DNA of 64,000 nt from Prostheceraeus crozeri (taxonomy: Eukaryota; Platyhelminthes; Polycladida; Euryleptidae), in assembly GCA_907163375.1 (NCBI GenBank), contig CAJQUW010003174.1:124001-188000 (forward strand), read 5' to 3'. The notes beneath the pieces are model-generated. The model was not told the DNA's origin. It saw only the letters and a list, made by a program, of their open reading frames with translations, and did no database searches. Made by a program: the position numbers and the translations under genes. Shown piece after piece: positions 54,957-64,000 of the stretch (position 1 is its first letter; the number at the start of each line of letters is the position of its first letter).

Positions 54957-57789
54957 TGACTTAGTAGTTGTCATTCTCTTTAGTATTGAATTTACTGCGA
55001 CAGACCTTTGTTGTCAGTCTACACAATATCTGAAATCATTTGACAGACTGTGTGACATCCTTGTTAATGCATACTTGTCAATGATGAGTGTAAAACAGGC
55101 CTACAGAAATCCATTTGATTTTGATTCGATTTTTATTTGATTCCATTTAAAATCGACAGATTTTGACCCCGTTTTACCCGTGAGATTGTGAGATCATCTA
55201 TGATTTTGATGTCCCTCTGATCCAATATTTCCTAGCATTGATTTTGGCACATTCTGGTTCAAATGGTAGTATCAGGTTTTGCCAACTTAGTCATATTGTT
55301 CAAAATTGTAATTCAAAATTTGAGTTAGGACTACCCTCTTTCTAAAAAGTGATATCTTGAGCAGCCTATCTTTTGTAAATTGATGGCAAATTCTGGCAAA
55401 TTCTGAGTCATATGGTAGATTCTGGAGTGAAGAGCAAGGCATTGATAGACCTCTTGGAACTTTGCTATTGTGATCGGATGCTTCTCCATCCCATGCATGT
55501 GATCAGTCTGTCTTCTTAGACACTACTATTCATTCGCTTTCAATCTTCATGGTGATTTTACATATTAGTAGCTTCAATATATAATCTGGGAGACTCTTGC
55601 TTGCTGTGATGTTGTTCTTTATCATTTTGAAGGAGTGATTTAAGACAGCTATGATAAGCACTATGTTTTTACTTTTTAATGAAATATGATAGACTTGCAT
55701 CCACTATTTATTTGCTGAGCAGTGGTGAAAATATGGAAATCGCTGAATTTGCGAATTCCAACATTTCAATATAAAACAGGTACATGTAAATGTGATTACG
55801 AATCGGGCACGAGGCGAATGTGCATTTTCTGAGTATAACTTTGATATATTGGTTGTCTGAAGACTAGGAAAGACAAAAAACGATGTTATGAGTGTCTGAT
55901 ATCTTTATGATCCCTGTGATGTATTATGCGCGAAGGTACAAGTATTAATCAAATAAAATCAATAGTCCCTTTTCAAACATTTTCAACATTCTTATGATCT
56001 ATTCAATTAGCGCCGAAACCTCTTGTCTCGCAAAAATTGTGCGAGAGAGAGTTGTTGGCAGGATATCATGGATTTCCTGTCAGTTTTAGTCAATTTTTAA
56101 TGTAGATAAAATTTCCTAAATTTGGTAGGAAAGGATTTATCGTAGATGAGAGTTGAAGGTTTCAAAACTTTACCTCTAAAAACAGCATTCTCATGAAGAT
56201 GTGGACAGCAAAAATGCACCGACAATGTTGATTGATAACTGATGTCCGTATTTTCAACAATTGTGCAATTCAGTTATTACGGTTAATAAGTAGTTGTTTT
56301 TTAACCTTCCCCCTCCTCCCTACCAAAAATTTCATCTAGCTCCTGAACGAAAGAGGATACGAACTCAAAATTCTGGATATCTTATTTTCTACGTCCTCCA
56401 CAGCTTTCCATCAAATTTGAATAATATCGGCTGCATACTTTCTTTCGTCACATTGAGATTTCAAAAATTTCAATTTGCGACAGATTTGTCGAATTTTGTA
56501 CTATTTTCGGTTTGAATGTTTTCAGGTTTGTGAATTTTTCAGGCCTTTTATAATATTAAAACTATTCGCATTTATAAAAGAATGTGTTCTGGCGTCAATT
56601 CGAACAGACAATGATAATTCCCTTGTAGATTCTATTTAGATTTCGACGTTTTGGAATCAAAATTTAAAATTGGGAAATTTCATCACCATTGTTCAATTTA
56701 AAAATCATCTTTTGACTTCCAAAGTGACATTGAACATCAAAACAATGATGACATTTAGACTCGTCATCATGGGAGCCTTCACTTTGTTTATTTTGTCTTG
56801 ATTTTCGACCTTTTGTTTCGGAAATAAGCAGGAGGCCATCCCCCAGCAGGGCGCGTTCGTCAAAACACCCAAGTGGGCCGAGGGTCAAATTACACTAGTG
56901 AGTAAAAAATACGTCAGAAGTCTTGGAAAAAATGTAGTGCACTCAAAATCTTCTTAATACTATTCTCAATTTTAAGTTGTTCATGTTACTTTGTAAGCTA
57001 CTATCAAGTTACTTAATGCTATCTTTTCTTGTGCGGTTTTTAATATTCGACCTTGCGTGATTTAAGTTGTACCATAACGGTTTTTATGTGCAAGGTTTAA
57101 AACCGTCTAACATCCGCCTAGGATTAGGCAGAGTAAGCTCAATAACTGGCAACTAAGTGAAAGTTTTTATATTTTTGAGAGTAGCTCAAAATATGCTTGC
57201 GTGACTGCGTGTCTGTAGCAAACAAGCCTCATTCTCAGCATATAGAGAACTCGGCTTGAGCATCATTGTACTGCACAACTACATGCACTCTTCCTTATCT
57301 GCGGAAAGTTATAGAAACTATCTTTGCACTCTTCTAGTAGCAGAATTGCCGAGCATTCCACAATAATCAGTATTTTTCGTTTGATTCTGTATGAGACTAC
57401 AAGATACGCGCTTTCATGAAAAGATCAAGTGGGACAGAGTAAAACATTCTTCAGTATTCAGTGAGGAGTCTTTGATTCATATCCAATTTCCTGCAAGGTA
57501 ATTTCTCTAATGGTACAAACTTATTAAGCATAACACAGTTCACTGTTCTCATTCATGAGGCGATTAAACGTTATGAATTCTCTGTGATTGTATTTTCAGT
57601 GTCAATTACTTGAAGTACAAAAAGTATGATAGAGAACACCGAGACTTGCTATCAGAGCTTGCACCAGATCAAGATACGCGGATCTGGGAACGATCTGAAT
57701 CTAGATCCGTCTTAAATTAAAGGTAATAAGGAACATTTGGTTTTGTTTGAAATTTTTTCTGATGTGGATTTATCCCTACTCTCTCGCGT
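54957..57789. other. anonymous stretch with a diverged R2 copy
   Basis: 55680-55850 is similar to 17030-17200 (repeat R2). The remainder is AT-rich with no gene recognised. Confidence 0.45.
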
Positions 57790-58765
57790 CTCAATACCAA
57801 TCACATACGAAGGATGCACACCAAAATATTTTTTTGGTATATTTCTGTATATAGTTGTATGCTTTTCGTATGTTATTTCAAATGTGGTATGCTTTACATA
57901 CTAAAGCCATACCAGCACAATGTTAAAAGAAAGCATCAATCATGTCCAAAGTATCTTGATTTAGGGGCCTTTTGTCAATAAAGATCACACTAATGTTACT
58001 ACTGTTCTGTAAGTAGTGAGATAATGACATTCAAGAGTCATACTTTGAATAATGAATTCGATTTATTACACGCAAGTCTACAGCATTTCATAAATAATCA
58101 ATTAGTATTCAACCATCAACAATTGTGCATTATGTAATTTTGAAATTAAGTATATTAGCAATCCGAAATAAAAACACATTATAATTCACGAACGCAAAAA
58201 TAGTTATGTTTGAGATATATCAGTCAACATGATTGCACGAAAGATATCGTTTGAATGAACTGATGTTTATCCAGTTAACTCGTAAAGTAGAGCTAACTAA
58301 ACGTCTTGCTAATGTTGCTATAAAAGTAGCAACGACGACATTCTCGTGGAGCATGAATTTCACAACAAAACTAATCTAGTTAAATATCGCTCTAGCAAAC
58401 AAAAAATATTAGCGACAGGTATTACTGAAAAAAAATTAACAAATTACAAATATTTTTTTGCTATGTGACTTAATGCTGCACATACCAAATGCATACCACA
58501 GGCATACGAATAAGGATGAATTTGTGTCGGGTCTCGTATATAAAGCATACCAACAACTCGTATTTCAGTGTAAAACAGCCAACTACAGATAGAATAGTTC
58601 GTATCACTACATACCAATCACATACGAAAGTAAGTGAGATTTCGTATGAAAAGCATACGAGATTTCTGTAAACATACGAGAGTCTCGTATCAGATGTTAG
58701 TTTCAAATTGTATGTGTTTTTGGTATATGCTTGTATGTAATTTTCGTATCCAGCGATTTACAGTG
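57790..58765. mobile_element. MITE family M2, copy B (left end truncated)
   Basis: Matches 43260-44213 from AATACCAATCACAT onward to the intact right end TATCCAGCGATTTACAGTG followed by TA. The first bases of the left TIR are replaced. Confidence 0.8.
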
Positions 58766-58769
58766 TAGT

Positions 58770-59297
58770 TGTCAAAAAGCGCCAATTTGTAATAAATTTC
58801 TCATAGATCATTATTTGAAATGGAGAATGACAAAAAATATGTAGCAATTGAAAGATTTGATCAAAGTGGTTAATAAAATGATTATTAATCGCTCCGAGAT
58901 TACATCATTGTACTAGATGAAGTCAAAGGTCAAATAGTTCAGCTCAAATAGCACTAAAATGGCACATTTTAGTCTTTAGTTTCAGCAGGTGAAGGAACAA
59001 ACCAATATGGTGAACTTTATCGAGAGGTTAAAAGCAATATGATCTAACTGCTGATTAGATGCAGAACGAAGAAGTAGTAAAATATTTAAAATTCATATTT
59101 AATATTTGAATTTCAGTTTTATGTAATCTCAAATTATTTCATCAAGAATTGATACCGCAAGTACATTAGAAGTAAATTAAGAGTGAAATCACTCAACATA
59201 TTCCAAACATTCAAACTTCAAAATACATCTCACGCCAAAAGTATAGTTCCAAATTTATCATCCTTCTATCAAAAGTTGCATAATACGTAGAAAGTAA
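58770..59297 (-). repeat. dispersed repeat R4, copy 2 (inverted)
   Basis: Reverse-complement partner of 45617-46255, with several indels. M2 copy B abuts it, whereas M2 copy A lies 1.4 kb from R4 copy 1. Confidence 0.6.
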
Positions 59298-59394
59298 GTT
59301 CCTAAGAAAGTAAGAAATCTAGTGGCCATAGCTTGCTTAGTTTATGAAGTAATTTAAAATCCCCCAATAGGCCTAAGGTTGTAGACATGTTGTA

Positions 59395-60139
59395 CAGGGT
59401 TATTCAAAAAGAATGACCCTATTTCAAACCGCTATATCCTCGCAACGAAAAGGAGTATTGCATTCAAACAAAAACTCGATTCTTCCGCAAATCATGAACT
59501 TTTATTTGTTGCATTACAAGTTTTCAATATGGCCACCATGGGTGGCACGGACAAGATCTAAACGAAAAGACAGTTCATCCCATACGACTGCTCACGACTG
59601 CTTTGATTTGTTGATTGTCGCGGGTTTCTCAAATAAGCAGCATGGATTCTAGCTACTTGCTCGTCTGACACTGTTGGTCTCCCCGGACTCTTCCCTTTGC
59701 AGAGACAGCCGGTGTCTTTGAATTTCTTACACCACCGACGCACGGTCTTCGAAGATGGGGGTTTTGTCTTGAATTCCTTACGAAAGGCACGTTGGACCAT
59801 AATCACTGAGTTCGATTTCGCGAACTCGATAACACAGAAGGCCTTTTGCTGTGGAGTCACCATTTCATAACAAAACAAAAGTCTGCAATTTGTCGTGTCT
59901 CTCACCGCTATTTAACATTTGCATGTTGATGACCACTCAGATCACAGTGCGACTGAGCGAAAACGTACACAATTGTACACCAATTCACGCACCTCGATGC
60001 ATCAACATGAACAATTGTGACATCGCATATAAAACTGCATGATATGCGGAACAATCGAGTCTTTGTTGGAATGCAATACTCCTTTTCGTTGCGAAGATAT
60101 AGCGGTTTGAAATAGGGTCATTCTTTTTGAATAACCCTG
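59395..60139 (-). mobile_element. mariner-type element, internally deleted
   Basis: TIRs of about 73 bp begin CAGGGTTATTCAAAAAGAAT. TA flanks both ends (59393-59394, 60140-60141). Length 745 bp. The arms differ by only a few bases, so it is fairly young. It retains the 5' part of its transposase gene on the minus strand. Confidence 0.88.
59558..59863 (-). pseudogene. mariner/IS630-Tc1 transposase N-terminal domain
   Basis: Starts MVTPQQKAFCVIEFAKSN, continues with VQRAFRKEF, SSKTVRRWCKKFKDTGCL and SPGRPTVSDEQVARI. These are the two helix-turn-helix units and the linking GRP motif that bind the TIR in IS630-Tc1-mariner transposases. The frame then runs off at RQSTNQ and the whole DDE/D domain is deleted, so only DNA binding could survive. 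An upstream in-frame extension to 59905 exists, but the MVTPQQK start fits the family. Confidence 0.8.
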
Positions 60140-60141
60140 TA

Positions 60142-61458
60142 TAATAAGTGCTAGAATATGCATCCATCAGTTGAACAGTTACAGACAAAGATGGACAGAG
60201 CTCAATTTTCCAGAGCCGAGTCCCCATTTGCATCCACAAATTCCAAAATCAATCATCCGCATATGCGCTGCATCTGCAACAAAACCACAGTAGCAGAAAT
60301 CTTCAGATATGGATAAATTGAATAGAGCCAATTTGTACTTTTGTGGAATTTTTTCAAATGTAGGCTATACGTCCAGTAATCATGCAAATAAGCCCATGCA
60401 AAACTGCAAATGCTGAGCTTGGACTAGGCTGCATGCATACTAGCAATGTAACACGCTACTTTTTCGCATCAGTTTTCTGCACATAAATGATTTCATTACT
60501 GTTAGTGGAAGCATAAACACAGTTGGCTATTGATCTTCGAATCTCACTTCTACTTGCTAATAGTCGTGTTCCCTTGGTACATGCACTTACACCAACAGGA
60601 ACTGTCCGGAGTAGGGCGGAAATCTAAGCCTGCCTACTTATCATGAAGATTGCTCATTACATGCATGGCATCACGGCTATTTTCACTAACTTATAAGACT
60701 ACGTTCTGCTAAGCCTATATTTCAATCAGTATCTGTATTATTTATTAGTAGGCATCTTCCAAAGCATGCATGGATTGGAAATCCTTCAAACCAAGTATGT
60801 TATACTTGCAAACTTTTTGAAGTGCACCTGAAACGTGTTGCATATCGAAGCCTAACTGAGTTCTAGACCCATCATTACCCCGAAATGACAGCAATAAATT
60901 CTAAGTTCACATTTAATGATTAAAACTTCAAAGTAATTCGTTTCACAGTACAGCCTACCTACATGTTATGAATATAGGGCCCTGTACTACAGATTCTGTG
61001 CTGATATTGAAATTGATTAGAACTGAATCTAACCCTAGCCTACTGGTACTGTGTTAATGAATTTGCATGATTTGTATGATCTTGCAATATCTTGTTATAC
61101 TTAGAAAGAAAACGTTATATAGATTGTATGTAGAAGTATTAGAACCAAGACACGACACGGTCGAAAAGAATTCGAAGGATCCAGGAAACGGAAGATACCA
61201 AAGTTAAACAATTACCCTGGTGGAGAATCCTGTAAATAAATAGATAACTAAAAGTCATGAACGAATGAATACAAATTAATACTCCAGTACAGAGTAGGGA
61301 CTGAAATACAAATAAAGCCTAACCGACCCAAATTAGACGGGAAGGGAAATAAATAAAAACTTATAAACGAAATTTTATCTTTTACAATCTAGGAACTAAA
61401 ATGAGAGTTCGTCAAGGACTTCACGAGGAACTAACTTAAAAATAACAAATGGTGAAAA
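60142..61458. other. anonymous stretch
   Basis: No gene recognised. GCATCCGC/GCGGATGC words near 60230-60280 recur at 62066-62160. Confidence 0.35.
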
Positions 61459-61921
61459 TTAAGAAACCAAAAAACCAAAACTAAGTTTGCGATGTATGGA
61501 GTCATCAGGGAGGAACCATGTGGCTTCATGAAGCAAGGTTTCGGCCCCTAACCTCCAACCTACACCACATGGCGGGGCCAGGCCAACCATATTGAATGCA
61601 CGACATGGAAGGTCTCTCCAAGCCTGAGGAAACATAGCAGAACCTAACCGTAACTGAATTTTTCCAGTTTTTTTTAATTTTTGAGGACAAAAGGAAGCAA
61701 ATGAATCTGGAAGAGGTTTTTTAGTCCAACATGCCAATGATAGAAGGTATCTGGCTGGGCGAAAAATAACCAAACTTATAAACGATGAACCTATTCTTTG
61801 AGAAGGACTTTATACAAGAATTAACTAGCAGATTAACCTTACAACCCCTTCCTTTGAAGATATCGAAAATGCCCTTAGCTCTTGATGTGAAGGCGGAAGT
61901 ATCAGATGAAATCCTGGCCAA
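61459..61921 (-). pseudogene. probable reverse transcriptase thumb remnant and downstream frame
   Basis: From 61921 the minus strand reads LARISSDTSAFTSRAKGIF and then FKGRGCKVNLLVNSC, parallel to SQVLRYLRIYSHL-AKSTF-VFVKRGYEACKL at 28547 and therefore probably the same RT type. A second frame (61459-61773) with WRDLPCRAFNMVGLAPPCG is not recognised. Degraded; the assignment is by similarity between the two pieces only. Confidence 0.35.
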
Positions 61922-64000
61922 TCTAATGAGTTGGGCAGCAAAGAAGAATTAGAAGTATTAAGAGAAGTTGGTATAGAAGGATAGATTGCATATTGTATAT
62001 AGAAGATGCATATTAGATTGAAAATGTTGATCGTTCAGTTTGATAATTAGGCTGGTATTCTATCCGCATGATTTAAAATCTTCGATCTGCATCCTTAAAA
62101 TGCCAAATTTCTGTATCCGCATGTGCGCGGATGCAAATTGTCCACTTCTGGTTGCGGATGTTCACAAAGCGCGCTTTATTGATTAATTTCATGATAGATT
62201 ATGAGTTACCGGACTTATAAGCAACCCCACCCTAAATAATGATGGTTTGGCTTTAAACACTGACAGACGGAATATGGAGGACATTAATAATCATGATGGG
62301 CAGTGGAGGAGTCTGTAACTTCAATGACCAATTACAATTTCTAGTTTAAGTAGTATGTACAGAGTAGATTATTTTAATATAAGAGAAAAATAAGATGTAG
62401 TATTGTTAAGAAAAGTGTGTTATTTATGTAAGTGTCTGATTAGGAAAAGCAAAGATTTGTATAATTATAATTAAACTGTGCAATAAAATTGCATTCCATA
62501 ACTCAATAAATATTATTTAATGTTTCAGCAATTTGAATTAAATTGACTTAAAGCTTCAGCAAATAATGCTAGCACTCCATCCAAATTGCACTCATCTTAA
62601 ATATTTGTGCTTGAATAACAATGAATCGATAGAAATGCTGAATCAATGATTGTTGACATGCATCCTTAATTGAACATTTAGAAAACAATTCGATGCCATT
62701 CAGGAATAGATATGATTGGAACTTTCCAACAGCAGAGCCACTTTTACACAGACACTTTCCACTACTTATGAAAAAAACATTACACCAGGCTGAAAATTCA
62801 TTTCAATCCTAACCGAATTGAGCTGTTATTTCTTATTCTCTTCATACTTCGCATATTCATAATAGGGATAAAGCATATGAATCAACTTTCTTCAGTTGGA
62901 GACATATATCAAGTTCAGTCTCAAGCTATTGCTATTTGATTACTAATTTGCTCAATTCTTCATGTATATTATGCTACGAATTACAGTAATTAGTCACAAA
63001 TGAATATCACCTACTCCTATTACCTCCCTACTATGACAGCATTCTAGCTCTGCTCAAACGTCTGTAAAATTATGTAGACATGTACAAAATGTCAAGCAAA
63101 ATTCACTTCATCAATAAGAATAATGACAACTTAGAAATATTTGTTCCAAAACAATGAAATTTGAGAGGAGCATTCCTCACAGATTTGATAAAATTTTTCT
63201 GACGACTTCTTCCCTTGACGAATAGTAAGGTTGTCATTCTGCATCATCAAATTCAAATATTGAGATGAGTAATTATAGACTGATCCAATACAAATAATGT
63301 TATCCATGAAATCAACTTTGTTATCGATCCCCCGCGGTAATAAAGCATATTTCAACAAACTGAAATCACAGGTAAAATTGTATATTTGAAAAAATAGAAT
63401 ATCAACCATAATTCTAGACACTATCATAAAATCATGTAATTTGACTACCATCAGTCAGAGACAGCCATTCCAAATTATATTATCAGCAGTGCACGTGATT
63501 GATTTGCTTCCGTTGAAGCAGTATTTTGAATATTTCATTTGTAAAATCGCTTAAGGTGGTCAAAACTATAAATGCCTTGATTTTGGTATTCATGATCATT
63601 GACATAGTTTTGATGTTGCGGATACAATGTTGCCTGAAATGGAAACAATTCATTAATTACAGCCAATCTTGATTATTGCTGCATTATCGCTAGACATTGA
63701 CTAAAACTGGCAAGCTTAAAAGTTTCACATGAGTCTGCAGCTATTTGAAATTTAAATTAATTCTTTTAGCTTTAGTTACTGTTGAAACGTAGCTTGCGGC
63801 TTCAATCATTCTCTGTGAACTTAACTGAGCTAATTAACCAGGAGGAGGGGCTCATGGGCCTTCACTTCTTTATGTTGTCCCAAATTTACAATAGCTGCGA
63901 TTCTATCTTATATTAAGTAGTTTATTAAATTTGGTCATTGGGAAAATCAAAAGCTTCATTTGTGAATATTAATTTTTTGACCGTTGAGGGCAAACATATT
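61922..64000. other. anonymous AT-rich stretch
   Basis: The palindrome ATCCGCATGTGCGCGGAT lies near 62117. No gene or element boundaries seen to the window end. Confidence 0.4.

Noticed and set aside
1..64000. CRISPR arrays, bacterial operons, ribosomal RNA genes
   Set aside because: No regularly spaced identical repeats, no prokaryotic gene layout and no rRNA-like conserved blocks were seen.

Overview
This is AT-rich eukaryotic, almost certainly metazoan, nuclear DNA that behaves as a transposon graveyard. No complete host gene could be recognised. The signs of an animal genome are GT-AG introns inside transposases, tRNA-derived repeats, a broad mix of DNA transposons (RAG1/Transib-like, piggyBac, Tc1/mariner, hAT, PIF/Harbinger), non-LTR LINEs and Penelope-like reverse transcriptase remnants. 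The mix fits a marine invertebrate, but I cannot name the taxon. There are no prokaryotic signals.

The most interesting content is three separate RAG1-like transposons. RAG1L-2 (20262-24295) is structurally complete: 5-bp target duplications ATTTG, about 500-bp terminal inverted repeats (TIRs) beginning CACACCC, and one minus-strand gene of about 669 codons. That gene pairs a RAG1-type N-terminal cysteine region with a RAG1-type DDE core. The spacing of D(2) to the CxxC zinc pair is the same 19 residues as my recollection of vertebrate RAG1 (D708 to C727). It is broken only by two one-base frameshifts, both in runs of A. RAG1L-1 (5148-8711) is older, has about 590-bp TIRs built around four copies of AAATCCGAAT, and has split a LINE endonuclease domain. 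RAG1L-3 (36497-38038) is a remnant with the C-terminal half of the core. No RAG2-like gene is visible in any of them.

Layout: 170-1318 hAT-like remnant with a nested TA-flanked MITE; 1808-4329 a 2.5-kb repeat with an inverted copy at 33916-36418; 4410-8925 LINE split by RAG1L-1; 10660-12610 piggyBac a; 15976-17022 piggyBac b; 17027-18500 dispersed repeats around a MITE; 20257-24300 RAG1L-2; 24562-25080 Penelope-like RT piece; 25224-26126 long-arm foldback; 28188-28790 40-bp tandem repeat and a second RT piece; 30079-30694 Harbinger-type MITE; 30900-33635 nearly full-length piggyBac c; 36497-38038 RAG1L-3; 39721-41435 piggyBac d; 41733-42715 Tc1 remnant holding a MITE; 43260-44213 and 57790-58765 a large MITE family; 47692-48690 LINE RT; 53433-54106 hAT-like element with target duplication; 54799-54956 tRNA-like sequence in a foldback; 59395-60139 mariner derivative; 61459-61921 RT remnant. 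The rest is anonymous AT-rich sequence.

The elements do not form a pathway. They are independent parasites, several nested. The nesting gives two clean molecular tests: removing a MITE plus one TA restores the hAT paralogue sequence at 784-1212 and the Tc1 reading frame at 42035-42253. Coordinates of repeat edges are by eye and may be off by a few bases; family assignments rest on motif recognition, not database searches.
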